From: Bacillota bacterium
GTDB lineage: Bacteria > Bacillota > Clostridia > Acetivibrionales > DSM-1351
Assembly (NCBI GenBank): GCA_023460955.1
Contig: JAEWOH010000074.1
Coordinates: 30,641-94,640, forward strand
DNA: 64,000 nucleotides
Direction of reading: 5' to 3'
In this document: positions 16,196-24,688 of the stretch, one piece after another
How positions within the stretch are numbered: the stretch's first letter is position 1
Layout: the number at the start of each line of letters is the position of its first letter
Position numbers and translations under genes: made by a program
Notes under the pieces: generated by a model
What the model was told of the DNA's origin: nothing
Seen by the model: the letters and a program-made list of their open reading frames with translations, nothing else
Database searches by the model: none

Positions 16196-17731
16196 TTACA
16201 ATTTTGTTCTGAATCTGTCCAGCATACCGTACAGACCCCATCTGTTCTGGTTGTTTACTCTTGAGATATTGCCTACAGCATACTGTCTGCCGTCTCTTGC
16301 CCCCATATCAGCCACAACTGCGGATATAGCTGCAACAACCTCAGGATTTATACCTTCAGCTTTTTGCTGAGCCGGCTCTGCTGCCTTCTGTCTGTCCTCA
16401 ATTCTCTGCTTGAAAAACTTTTCAGCTACCTGTGGAAGCATTGCGTAGGAAAGAATATCCTCATCCTGCTCTATATAATCCTTTGCAGTCTCCTTAATCT
16501 TATTAAGCTCTGGCTCAATCAGATCTGCCGGTCTACAGGTTATTGGCTGTTCATCGCCCAGAATCTTTTTACGGATCTCTTCACCTACAGGTGCCGGGGT
16601 CTTGCCGTATTCACCCTTAACTATGCCCTTTGATTCCTTAGGAACCATTTTGTACCTTTCACCTGTAAGAACATTCATAACTGCCTGTGTTCCTACAATC
16701 TGGCTAGTTGGTGTAACAAGTGGAGGATATCCGAAGTCTTCACGTACTCTAGGTACTTCTCTGAGTACTTCCTCATATTTATCAAGTGCATTTGCCTGCT
16801 TCAACTGGGATACAAGATTTGAAAGCATACCACCCGGAACCTGATAAATTAAAGCGTTAACGTCAACTCCCATTACTTTGACATCCAGTAGTCCGCTTTC
16901 TATATATTTTTCTTTTAATGGTCTGAAATAATCGGCTATTTCGCTGAGTTTCTCAAGATCCAGCGCTGTATCATATGCCGTGCCCTTGAGTGTTGCTACC
17001 AGCGGTTCTGTCGGAGGCTGTGAAGTTCCAAGTGCCATTGGAGATATAGCACAGTCAACTACGTCAACGCCGGCTTCAATAGCCTTGATATAGGTCATTG
17101 ATGCAACTCCGCTTGTGTAATGTGTATGCAATTGAATAGGTATTTTAACGTTTTCCTTAAGGGCCTTTACTAGCTCGTAAGCCTGGTAAGGCACCAGCAA
17201 ACCCGCCATATCCTTTATACAGATTGAGTCTGCGCCCATGCTTTCAATACGCTTTGCATCCTGTACAAAAAGTTCAAGACTATGAACAGGACTTACTGTA
17301 TAGCATATACAGCCCTGAGCATGGCCGCCTTCCTTTTTGCAGGCCTTTATTGCAGTTTCTATGTTTCTGGGATCGTTTAAGGCATCGAATATTCTCATAA
17401 TGTCCATGCCGTTGGCAATAGCCTTCTGAACAAAATATTCAACCACATCATCCGCATAATGCTTATAACCAAGGAGGTTCTGACCTCTAAGCAGCATCTG
17501 CAGCGGAGTTTTCTTAGCAACTTCTTTTATTTTTCTGAGTCTGACCCAGGGATCTTCATTAAGGAATCTCATGGATGCATCAAAGGTAGCACCACCCCAG
17601 GCTTCAAGAGAATGATAGCCTACATTATCAAGCTTTTCGATAATGGGCAGCATATCTTCAGTTTTCATTCTGGTAGCTATCAGTGACTGATGTGCATCTC
17701 TTAAAACTGTTTCAGTTATTCTTACTCCCAT
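16196..17731 (-). CDS. oxaloacetate decarboxylase alpha / transcarboxylase 5S-type carboxyltransferase subunit
   Basis: The 511-residue protein is the HMGL-like carboxyltransferase of the pyruvate carboxylase / OadA / 5S family. It moves CO2 between carboxybiotin and pyruvate or oxaloacetate. Seen are ETVLRDAHQSLIATRM (metal-site Asp), the reactive lysine segment DSICIKDMAGLL, the metal-binding QLHTHYTSG and the conserved carboxylase domain (about 300-450). It has no biotin domain of its own; a separate carrier gene is upstream. Residues 465-511 (NPEVVAAISAVVADM ... WGLYGMLDRFR) resemble the C-terminal tail of OadG/gamma-type subunits, an unusual appendage. No OadB ion pump is nearby. AAGGAG precedes the ATG. 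Confidence 0.9.
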   Translation of the reverse strand: MGVRITETVLRDAHQSLIATRMKTEDMLPIIEKLDNVGYHSLEAWGGATFDASMRFLNEDPWVRLRKIKEVAKKTPLQMLLRGQNLLGYKHYADDVVEYFVQKAIANGMDIMRIFDALNDPRNIETAIKACKKEGGHAQGCICYTVSPVHSLELFVQDAKRIESMGADSICIKDMAGLLVPYQAYELVKALKENVKIPIQLHTHYTSGVASMTYIKAIEAGVDVVDCAISPMALGTSQPPTEPLVATLKGTAYDTALDLEKLSEIADYFRPLKEKYIESGLLDVKVMGVDVNALIYQVPGGMLSNLVSQLKQANALDKYEEVLREVPRVREDFGYPPLVTPTSQIVGTQAVMNVLTGERYKMVPKESKGIVKGEYGKTPAPVGEEIRKKILGDEQPITCRPADLIEPELNKIKETAKDYIEQDEDILSYAMLPQVAEKFFKQRIEDRQKAAEPAQQKAEGINPEVVAAISAVVADMGARDGRQYAVGNISRVNNQNRWGLYGMLDRFRTKL

Positions 17732-17842
17732 ACCTATCTCCTTCTCATTAATCTAATATGCAATGTATCGCGTATCCGACCGGCACGTAAATAACGTAGT
17801 TAATTATGAAATACTAGTCCTTTTAATACGCTAACTGTATAG

Positions 17843-18217
17843 TTAAGCTATGGTCACCATTACTTCACGAGCCGAAACTGATTTGCCCGGTTCAACATAT
17901 AATGCTGCAACTTTTCCATCTGCAGGAGCAACTATTTCATTCTCCATTTTCATAGCTTCAAGTATTAATAGTACCTGACCTTTTTTAACAGTATCTCCGG
18001 CTGAAACTTTAACTTTAAGAACTGTTCCGGGCATTGGAGCAACTACATCTCCAGCGCTTGCAGCAGCTGGTTGTGTTGTCTTTACAGACTGTTGTCCTGC
18101 TGATGCCCTTGCTTTTGGTTTAATCGCTGCAGGAGCCATAGGCGCGCTTGTTCCGCCTATTTCCTGAACCTCTACTTCATATGGGTTTCCGTTTACTTTA
18201 ATTATATATTTACTCAT
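17843..18217 (-). CDS. biotin carboxyl carrier protein (1.3S / gamma type)
   Basis: A 124-residue biotin carrier. An N-terminal strand (YIIKVNGNPYEVEV) is joined by an Ala/Pro-rich linker (about 22-56) to a biotinyl domain. The biotinylation motif is EAMKM, with Lys90. It shuttles carboxyl groups between the two carboxyltransferases encoded on either side. ATG 18217 has GGAGGG eight bases upstream; the longer frame has no such site. The order carboxyltransferase - carrier - 5S-type subunit matches a transcarboxylase rather than a membrane decarboxylase. Confidence 0.95.
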   Translation of the reverse strand: MSKYIIKVNGNPYEVEVQEIGGTSAPMAPAAIKPKARASAGQQSVKTTQPAAASAGDVVAPMPGTVLKVKVSAGDTVKKGQVLLILEAMKMENEIVAPADGKVAALYVEPGKSVSAREVMVTIA

Positions 18218-18250
18218 AGAAAATTCCCTCCATAACAAATATCTTCTGGA

Positions 18251-18345
18251 CTACTGATCTACTATCTACTGATCTTCCGTCTACTGATCTACTATCTACT
18301 GATCTTCCGTCTACTGAACTACTATCACTGAACTACTATCTACTA
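18251..18345. repeat. 30-bp tandem repeat array at a gene 3' end
   Basis: A 30-base unit (first 15 bases CTACTGATCTACTAT) is present twice without mismatch at 18251-18280 and 18281-18310, then decays. On the coding strand of the carboxyltransferase the array starts at its TAG stop. Each unit is itself two similar 15-mers. Confidence 0.95.
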
Positions 18346-19893
18346 TAGAGGAATATTCCCGTGCTTCTTGGCAGGTCTGTTTTCCCTCTTTGTATTAAGC
18401 ATTTCAAGTGCCATCACTAGCTTGGCTCTTGTTTCAGCTGGCTCTATAACATCATCAATATAGCCTCTGGCAGCAGCAACGTAAGGATTTGAGAACTTAT
18501 CCCTGTATTCTGCGATTTTCTCTTTTCTTGTTTCAGCCGGATTTTCAGAAGCTGTTATTTCCTTCTTGAAAATAATATTTGCAGCACCATCAGGTCCCAT
18601 TACAGCGATTTCAGCTGAAGGCCATGCGAATACCATATCTGCGCCGATGGTCTTGCTGTTCATTGCAATATAAGCTCCACCATACGCCTTTCTCAATATC
18701 ACGTTTATCTTTGGAACAGTTGCTTCTGAGAAAGCATAAAGCAGCTTTGCACCATGTCTTATGATGCCATTGTGTTCCTGCGCCACACCCGGGAGGAACG
18801 CCGGAACATCAGTCAGAGTAATCAAAGGGATATTGAAGGCATCACAGAAGCGTACAAAACGAGCTGCTTTATCTGCTGCATTCATATCTAGTGAGCCGGC
18901 CATTACCTTTGGCTGGTTGGCGATGATTCCGACAGATTTGCCGTTAAGTCTTCCAAAGCCGATGATTATATTTTGTGCAAAAGCAGCGTGTATTTCCATG
19001 AAATCGCCGTCATCTACTATTTCTTCAATAATTCCATACATGTCATAAGGTTTGTTGGATTCTTCAGGTATTACCTCATTAAGACTTTCAATTAATCTGT
19101 TTGCACTGTCTGCTGTACCGAAATACAAAGTATCGGATACATTGTTATCAGGCAGGAAGCTTAAAAGTCTTTTTATATCCTCAATACATTCTTCTTCATT
19201 TGCTGATTTAAAATGTGCAACACCACTTACAGCCGTGTGAACATCTGACCCTCCCAACTGTTCAACAGATACATCCTCGCCTGTTACAGACTTGATAACC
19301 TGTGGGCCGGTAATAAACATCTGGCTGGTATTTTCAACCATAAATATAAAATCAGTTATAGCCGGAGAATAAACTGCACCACCGGCGCAAGGTCCCATTA
19401 TAACAGAAATTTGAGGTATAACACCTGATGCCAAAGTATTTCTATAGAAAATATCGCCGTAGCCTGAAAGAGCGTCCAAGCCTTCTTCAATTCTTGCTCC
19501 GCCCGAATCATTTATTGCAATAAAGGGCGCTCCCATCTTAACAGCCATATCCATAACCTTAGTTATTTTTTTTGCATGCATTTCTCCGAGAGATCCGCCG
19601 ATAACAGTAAAGTCCTGAGATGCAACAAAAACCTTTCTTCCGTTAACGGTTCCATAACCTGTCACAACTCCGTCACCGGCAAGTTTCTTTTTCTGCATTC
19701 CAAAGTCGATTGATCTTGTCTCAATAAATGCATCCACTTCAACAAAGCTGCCTTCGTCAAACAGCATGTCGATTCTTTCCCGTGCTGTAAATTTTCCTTC
19801 TGTATGTCTTTTGTCAATCTTATCCTGTCCACCGCCAAGTGCGATAGATGCCTTCATACTTTTTAAGCTTTCAATCTTTTCTTTCTGTGACAT
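18343..19893 (-). CDS. acyl-CoA carboxyltransferase (MmdA / PccB / transcarboxylase 12S type)
   Basis: The 516-residue protein is a CoA-dependent carboxyltransferase of the propionyl-CoA carboxylase beta / methylmalonyl-CoA decarboxylase alpha family. It transfers CO2 between acyl-CoA and biotin. The family hallmarks are ARERIDMLFDEGSFVEVDAF, NDSGGARIEEGLDALSGYGDIF, GPCAGGAVYSPAITDFIFMV and KAYGGAYIAMNSKTIGADMVFAWPSAEIAVMGP. ATG 19893 has AAGGAGG before it and gives the usual N-terminus. It is the first gene of the three-gene module. The substrate (methylmalonyl- or propionyl-CoA) is likely from family, not proven. Confidence 0.93.
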   Translation of the reverse strand: MSQKEKIESLKSMKASIALGGGQDKIDKRHTEGKFTARERIDMLFDEGSFVEVDAFIETRSIDFGMQKKKLAGDGVVTGYGTVNGRKVFVASQDFTVIGGSLGEMHAKKITKVMDMAVKMGAPFIAINDSGGARIEEGLDALSGYGDIFYRNTLASGVIPQISVIMGPCAGGAVYSPAITDFIFMVENTSQMFITGPQVIKSVTGEDVSVEQLGGSDVHTAVSGVAHFKSANEEECIEDIKRLLSFLPDNNVSDTLYFGTADSANRLIESLNEVIPEESNKPYDMYGIIEEIVDDGDFMEIHAAFAQNIIIGFGRLNGKSVGIIANQPKVMAGSLDMNAADKAARFVRFCDAFNIPLITLTDVPAFLPGVAQEHNGIIRHGAKLLYAFSEATVPKINVILRKAYGGAYIAMNSKTIGADMVFAWPSAEIAVMGPDGAANIIFKKEITASENPAETRKEKIAEYRDKFSNPYVAAARGYIDDVIEPAETRAKLVMALEMLNTKRENRPAKKHGNIPL

Positions 19894-20133
19894 ATAAACC
19901 TCCTTCATGATATCCAGCACCAAATAATAGTTTGAACCTTTAAAAATATAAATTCAGTGATAACTTATATCTTATAATATTATTAGTTATTATTACCTAG
20001 TAATAATTATATATTACCCCAAAAAGTGTGTCAATAGAATTGCTGGATATTGCCTGGCACCATTTTCCACTGCCTAGACCTTTATAATTATGAATAAACC
20101 TTATATACTTTATGTTGTTGGATTGTCCTTTTG

Positions 20134-20162
20134 CCCCACTTAAATCACATTTGAACTGCGAA
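20134..20162 (+). promoter_or_regulatory. possible SigI-type promoter upstream of sigI
   Basis: CCCCAC, 19 bases, then CGAATA lies just upstream of the sigI ribosome-binding site. SigI promoters in Bacillus and Clostridium have C-rich -35 and CGAA -10 elements, so autoregulation is plausible. The spacing is slightly long. Confidence 0.35.
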
Positions 20163-20181
20163 TATTATATTAAGGAGTGAA

Positions 20182-20943
20182 GTGTTATTGTCTATTTTAC
20201 ATATATTCAATAAATCTCGACGAAAATCCGAACCATTAGCAGAGACAATAAGAGCCATAAAAGATGGTGATGTTGAATTAAGGGACAAGTTCATTAGAGA
20301 TTATAATCCCTTTATAATAAAGGTTATCTCCAAAGCTATCGGTAGATATGTCGATTTGGAAAATAGTGAAGAATACAGTGTCGGACTTCTTGCTTTCAAT
20401 GAAGCAATAGACTGCTTTTCAGAAGGTAAAAATGCCGGCTTCTTAAGTTTTGCCGAAACCGTCATTAAGAGACGTTTAATAGATTTCAGCAGAAAGAATA
20501 AAAACAATGATAAACTATTGCCACTTTCATATTTTGAAAGACAGGACGATGAAGATACTATCTCAATTGAGAATCGTTTTTTTAAAGTAGATGCTTCATC
20601 TCAATTCAATAATATAGAAACTAAAGAAGAGCTTGAAAGCTTTAGTAACAGGCTATCCTACTTCGGTATTGAATTAAAGGACTTAGTTAAGAGCGCACCA
20701 AAGCATATGGATTCAAAACGTTTATCAATAAAAATAGCCAGAGTACTTTCTGAAAACAAGGATTTATCGGAAAAGCTTGAAAGAAAGAAAACAATACCCA
20801 TGTCAGACCTTATGAAATTGGTGGATGTTAATCACAAAACAATCGAAAGAAACAGGAAGTTTATCATATCTGTTTATATTATATTAGGAAGTAACCTAGA
20901 AACAATACGAAGTTATGTTGAAAATATTGAGAAGGGCGGTTAA
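20182..20943 (+). CDS. sigI: RNA polymerase sigma factor SigI
   Basis: The 253-residue protein is a SigI-type alternative sigma factor, used in cellulolytic clostridia to control cell-surface and plant-polysaccharide genes. Region 2 is visible as LRDKFIRDYNPFIIKVISKAIGR ... EEYSVGLLAFNEAIDCF ... FLSFAETVIKRRLIDFSRK. The C-terminal SigI domain ends with VNHKTIERNRKFIISVYIILG. The start is either GTG 20182, only four bases after AAGGAG, or TTG 20188, ten bases after it; the choice is uncertain. The next gene, rsgI, starts five bases after the stop, the standard sigma/anti-sigma pair. Confidence 0.92.
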   Translation: MLLSILHIFNKSRRKSEPLAETIRAIKDGDVELRDKFIRDYNPFIIKVISKAIGRYVDLENSEEYSVGLLAFNEAIDCFSEGKNAGFLSFAETVIKRRLIDFSRKNKNNDKLLPLSYFERQDDEDTISIENRFFKVDASSQFNNIETKEELESFSNRLSYFGIELKDLVKSAPKHMDSKRLSIKIARVLSENKDLSEKLERKKTIPMSDLMKLVDVNHKTIERNRKFIISVYIILGSNLETIRSYVENIEKGG

Positions 20944-20947
20944 TCAA

Positions 20948-22207
20948 ATGGCTGAATTCAAAGGCTCAATTCTGGAAATTAATAATAAAAAAGCTGTGGT
21001 AATGACAGATAAATGTGATTTTATAACAATCAAAAGAACACCCGACATGTTTCTGGGTCAGCAGTTGACCTTTAAAGAAACCTCTGAGGCAATGTTCTGC
21101 AAAACAAACAGATTTCTCTGGAAAGTTGCAGGCTTAGCTGCAGTATTTGTGCTTGCTCTCTTCTCGGTACTGTATTTTCAGGTTTTTTACCCTGTAAGCG
21201 TATACGCTTATATAGATCTGGACATAAATCCTAGCATGGAATTTTCCGTCGATAAATATTCAAAGGTCCTGGAGGTGAAAGCTCTGAATTCCGATGCACA
21301 AAAACTTCTAAAAGACCTTGACCTTGAAGAAATTCCGGTTAAAAAAGCCATTTTTGAAGTAATCGAATCTTCAAAGAATATGGGTTTCATAAGTACTGAA
21401 AAAAGTAATAAGGTATTAGTGTCCGCTTCGCTGAAAAAAACAGACAGTACCAATGCTGTTGAAGAAGATAAAGCATTATCAGATATACTCTCTGAAATAG
21501 AAAATATTAATGTAAAAGTTGGTCAGAAAAATTTACAGCCTGAAGTTCTTAAAGTTGACCCTGAGGTAAGAAAAGCTGCAGTAAAAAATAACATTTCAAT
21601 GGGAAGATACAAGCTGTATGAGGACATAAAAAAAACCGATCCCTCACTTACTATTGAAAAAGCAAAAAAGGAACGAGTATCAGATATGCTAGATAAGGCT
21701 GAAACCAAAACCAAGAATAAACCGATTAAAAAGAAAAATTCCGAGGGCAAGCCCGAAAAAGATACTAATAAAAATAGCAATAACGATGTGAAAACCAACA
21801 AAGGCAACGATAGTAAAATAAATGAGCATAGAGATGCTTCTGCCAAAAAAAATAAGGCTAAAGATGTGTTTAACAGCCAAAAGCCTGATAAACCTTCTGA
21901 AAAAGACTCTCCCGGAGGACAACAAAAAAAGGAACAACCTCCAAAGACCGACAGAAATAAACCGAATAATTCCATTAAGAGCCAATCTGTATCAGATTGG
22001 CCTGATGACTATTCGGCCAAAAGTACAGATAATAACCAAAACCGGTCAAACGATGAGGACAACTCTCCATCATCAGTAAATAAAGAAAATGACAATAAAG
22101 AAAGTAAGAATTCAGGAAATAATCCTGACAGTTCTAATGGTAATTCTAAAACTCAAAATAGCAATGGGAATGGCGGAGGCTCAACCGGTAAGGATAAAAA
22201 GAATTAA
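20948..22207 (+). CDS. rsgI: anti-sigma-I factor RsgI
   Basis: The 419-residue RsgI holds SigI inactive at the membrane. Residues 1-55 form the cytoplasmic RsgI N-terminal domain. One membrane span follows (about 57-80). The extracytoplasmic start has YAYIDLDINPSMEFSVD; the Asn94-Pro95 bond is the site where RsgI proteins are known to self-cleave. A conserved domain reaches about residue 235. The last 180 residues are a Lys/Asn/Ser/Asp-rich, low-complexity tail. There is no carbohydrate-binding or hydrolase domain, unlike many C. thermocellum RsgI proteins, so the signal is unclear. ATG 20948 is chosen over an ATG inside sigI. Confidence 0.92.
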   Translation: MAEFKGSILEINNKKAVVMTDKCDFITIKRTPDMFLGQQLTFKETSEAMFCKTNRFLWKVAGLAAVFVLALFSVLYFQVFYPVSVYAYIDLDINPSMEFSVDKYSKVLEVKALNSDAQKLLKDLDLEEIPVKKAIFEVIESSKNMGFISTEKSNKVLVSASLKKTDSTNAVEEDKALSDILSEIENINVKVGQKNLQPEVLKVDPEVRKAAVKNNISMGRYKLYEDIKKTDPSLTIEKAKKERVSDMLDKAETKTKNKPIKKKNSEGKPEKDTNKNSNNDVKTNKGNDSKINEHRDASAKKNKAKDVFNSQKPDKPSEKDSPGGQQKKEQPPKTDRNKPNNSIKSQSVSDWPDDYSAKSTDNNQNRSNDEDNSPSSVNKENDNKESKNSGNNPDSSNGNSKTQNSNGNGGGSTGKDKKN

Positions 22208-22286
22208 CTCCTTTGTTACATTGTAGTTACAGCTATTTACATATTTATTACATAATTTACAACTCAATTACATCCACCTTAAAATT

Positions 22287-22326
22287 CCCACATATTTACA
22301 TCTCATTTCGAATTATTTAGTATAAT
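22287..22326 (+). promoter_or_regulatory. promoter region of the calcium-loop repeat gene
   Basis: CCCAC - 17 bases - CGAAT (22287-22313) resembles the element upstream of sigI. TATAAT (22321-22326), a sigma-A -10, follows directly. Either or both may be used. Confidence 0.4.
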
Positions 22327-22359
22327 TTATTCAAGTGTTATAGACGAAAGGAGATTTAT

Positions 22360-23931
22360 ATGAAAAGCGTTACAAAAAAGATTTTTGCTGTGGCACTCTC
22401 ACTTTTGGTAACTTTACAACTTACCACAGTAGTATCTGCAAAAAACTTAATTAAAATCAGTAAAGACAAAAACCATAATGGTTATGAAGACAAATGGGAG
22501 CAAAAATACAAAATCAAATGGTTCCTCCTTCCAAATTGGGATAATGATAAAGATGGACTAATCAACAGCATAGAATATAAGTTGAATCTTGATCCATTAA
22601 GCAAAGATACTGATAAGGACAAAATTAATGATGGCGATGAAGATTATGACGGAGACGGCTTGACCAATCTTATGGAAATAAAGACCGGGACGGATCTTAC
22701 CGTGGCCGACTCTGATAAGGATGGAATCAAAGATTCAGAAGAAGATCCGGATAATGACGGTCTCTCAAACTCTCAGGAATTTTTGCTAGGGTATAATCCC
22801 AAATCACCTGATACAGACAAAGACCGTATAACAGATGGAAATGAAGATTATGATAAAGACGGAGTATCAAATTCCGAGGAATTCAGAAACGGAACTGATC
22901 CTAAAAAGAAGAATCCAAAGAATTCGGGTGTCAAGGATGGAGATAGAGACCCGGACAATGATGGCCTTACCAATCTTCAGGAATATAAACTTAATTACGA
23001 CCCGTTAAAAGCAGATTCAAACAATAACGGTATATGTGACGGAAATGAAGACCCTGACGGAGATTCATTAACTAATGTTCAGGAATATAGCCTTGGTTAT
23101 GATCCGCTTAAATGGGATTCAAACAATAATTACATAAAAGACGCTGATGAAGACTATGACAAAGACGGACTGACAAACCTTCAGGAATATAGGGCTGGAA
23201 CTGACCCCAAAAATTCTCAATCAGGAAACATTAATGACGGCAACAGGGACCCTGACAACGATGGCTTGACTAATGCCCAGGAATTTAAACTGGGATATGA
23301 CCCAACTAAAACTGACACAAATTCAAATGGCGTTTCTGATGGAAATGAAGACCTAGATAAAGATGGTTTGACAAATGTTCAGGAATATTCTCTTGGCTAC
23401 GATCCCTCCAAAACTGATTCAAATAATAACGGGCTAAGTGATGGCAACGAAGACTATGATAGTGATGGCCTTTCAAATATTCAGGAGTATTCCCTGGGTT
23501 ACAGTCCTAAAAGTAATGATACCAATGGAAACGGAATTAAAGATTCTGATGAAGATTACGATAAAGACGGTATTTCAAACATCAATGAATACCATGCTGG
23601 CACAGATCCCAAGAATTCTCAGTCATACCAAAACGATAACAATAAGGATCTAGACAATGATGGTTTGACTTATTCTCAAGAGATAAACCTAGGCTATGAC
23701 CCCGCTAAAGCTGATACCAATTCAAACGGTATTAACGACGGAAATGAGGACTTTGATAAGGATGGGTTAATAAATATTCTCGAATACAAGATGAATTATG
23801 ATCCTGCAAAATCAGATTCTGATAATGATGGCATATCCGACTACAATGAAGATTACGACAACGATGGTTTGACAAATTCACAGGAACTATGGCTTGGCTA
23901 CGACCCAGCTAATCCATATTCAAATAAATGA
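22360..23931 (+). CDS. secreted protein with 34-residue thrombospondin-3-like calcium-loop repeats
   Basis: A 523-residue exported protein. A signal peptide (KKIFAVALSLLVTLQLTTVVSA, cleaved near residue 27) precedes a linker and about 14 repeats of 34 residues plus a last partial one. Each repeat has a 12-residue EF-hand-like loop DxDxDGLTNxQE, a middle xLGYDPxK, and a second loop DTNxNGIxDGNE. That gives nearly 30 candidate calcium loops and a rod-like shape. The repeats are of thrombospondin type 3 kind. No anchor, dockerin or catalytic domain is seen. GAAAGGAG precedes the ATG. It follows rsgI on the same strand, with its own promoter region and a strong terminator. Confidence 0.88.
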   Translation: MKSVTKKIFAVALSLLVTLQLTTVVSAKNLIKISKDKNHNGYEDKWEQKYKIKWFLLPNWDNDKDGLINSIEYKLNLDPLSKDTDKDKINDGDEDYDGDGLTNLMEIKTGTDLTVADSDKDGIKDSEEDPDNDGLSNSQEFLLGYNPKSPDTDKDRITDGNEDYDKDGVSNSEEFRNGTDPKKKNPKNSGVKDGDRDPDNDGLTNLQEYKLNYDPLKADSNNNGICDGNEDPDGDSLTNVQEYSLGYDPLKWDSNNNYIKDADEDYDKDGLTNLQEYRAGTDPKNSQSGNINDGNRDPDNDGLTNAQEFKLGYDPTKTDTNSNGVSDGNEDLDKDGLTNVQEYSLGYDPSKTDSNNNGLSDGNEDYDSDGLSNIQEYSLGYSPKSNDTNGNGIKDSDEDYDKDGISNINEYHAGTDPKNSQSYQNDNNKDLDNDGLTYSQEINLGYDPAKADTNSNGINDGNEDFDKDGLINILEYKMNYDPAKSDSDNDGISDYNEDYDNDGLTNSQELWLGYDPANPYSNK

Positions 23932-23949
23932 TCCTGCCTTCCTTGTGGC

Positions 23950-23986
23950 AACCCCCGGATAAAGTTTTTTAATCCGGGGGTTTTTT
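23950..23986 (+). terminator. terminator after the repeat protein
   Basis: AACCCCCGGAT and ATCCGGGGGTT form an 11-bp GC-rich stem, followed by TTTTTT. Confidence 0.93.
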
Positions 23987-24004
23987 AATCAACTGACTTC
24001 ACAA

Positions 24005-24571
24005 TTATTTATACTTTTCAATACAAACCAAAATCGGTGGGCAATTTATCTGGTTTACAAATTCAGTCTTCATTACTGTAAATTGTCTGCAATCAATAGT
24101 AGTGATAAAGTCCATAACTTCATTTTTTTCATCAAACCCGCTGTCTCCTCCGTAATAAACAACAATGCACACCAGGCCGTTTACAGGAATAAGATCCATA
24201 GCAGCCTTAATAGCTTCTATAGTGGTATTCCCTTTTGTCCCTATTGAATGATCCCCTCCCGGTAAATAACCAAGATTAAACATTACAGCCTTTACAGGTT
24301 GATTTATGTACTTTTTCATATTCTGATGGCCATCATGTATTAGATTTACCCTATTCTCAAGCTGTTTTTGCTTTAACTTCTCTGAAGTTGCAGCCAGTGC
24401 TCTATCCTGAATATCAAAGGAATATACCTGCCCATCTTCGCCAACCAATCCTGCAAGGAAAACAGTATCGTTTCCATTTCCTGCAGTTGCATCTACCACA
24501 TAGTCTCCGGGCTTTATAATACTCTCAACTAACTGGTGTGACTGAAGCAAAGAGTTTTTTAATATAGACAT
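24005..24571 (-). CDS. mnmM: tRNA 5-aminomethyl-2-thiouridine methyltransferase, MnmM/YtqB family
   Basis: A 188-residue class I SAM methyltransferase of the YtqB (PF06962) family. In Bacillus it was shown to make mnm5s2U34 in tRNAs. The SAM-binding motif is VVDATAGNGNDTVFLAGLVG, followed by VYSFDIQDRALAAT. The family motifs AVMFNLGYLPGGDHSIGTKGNTT and CIVVYYGGDSGFDEKN are present. ATG 24571 has GTGGAGG five bases away and is preferred over an upstream ATG. It ends against the terminator of the convergent repeat-protein gene. Confidence 0.9.
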   Translation of the reverse strand: MSILKNSLLQSHQLVESIIKPGDYVVDATAGNGNDTVFLAGLVGEDGQVYSFDIQDRALAATSEKLKQKQLENRVNLIHDGHQNMKKYINQPVKAVMFNLGYLPGGDHSIGTKGNTTIEAIKAAMDLIPVNGLVCIVVYYGGDSGFDEKNEVMDFITTIDCRQFTVMKTEFVNQINCPPILVCIEKYK

Positions 24572-24688
24572 AAGTACCTCCACAAGATTTTCCTGTTGAA
24601 CCATTTTTTTAATTATTACTTCATTGTACCTTAACCCAGCCTATGTTATAATCAAACTGCCGAAATTTATTTCAAAAGGAGAAAAATC

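Noticed and set aside
19052..19240. Plus-strand frames inside the carboxyltransferase and other minus-strand genes
   Set aside because: They are antisense shadows of well-supported genes and have no ribosome-binding sites or known motifs.
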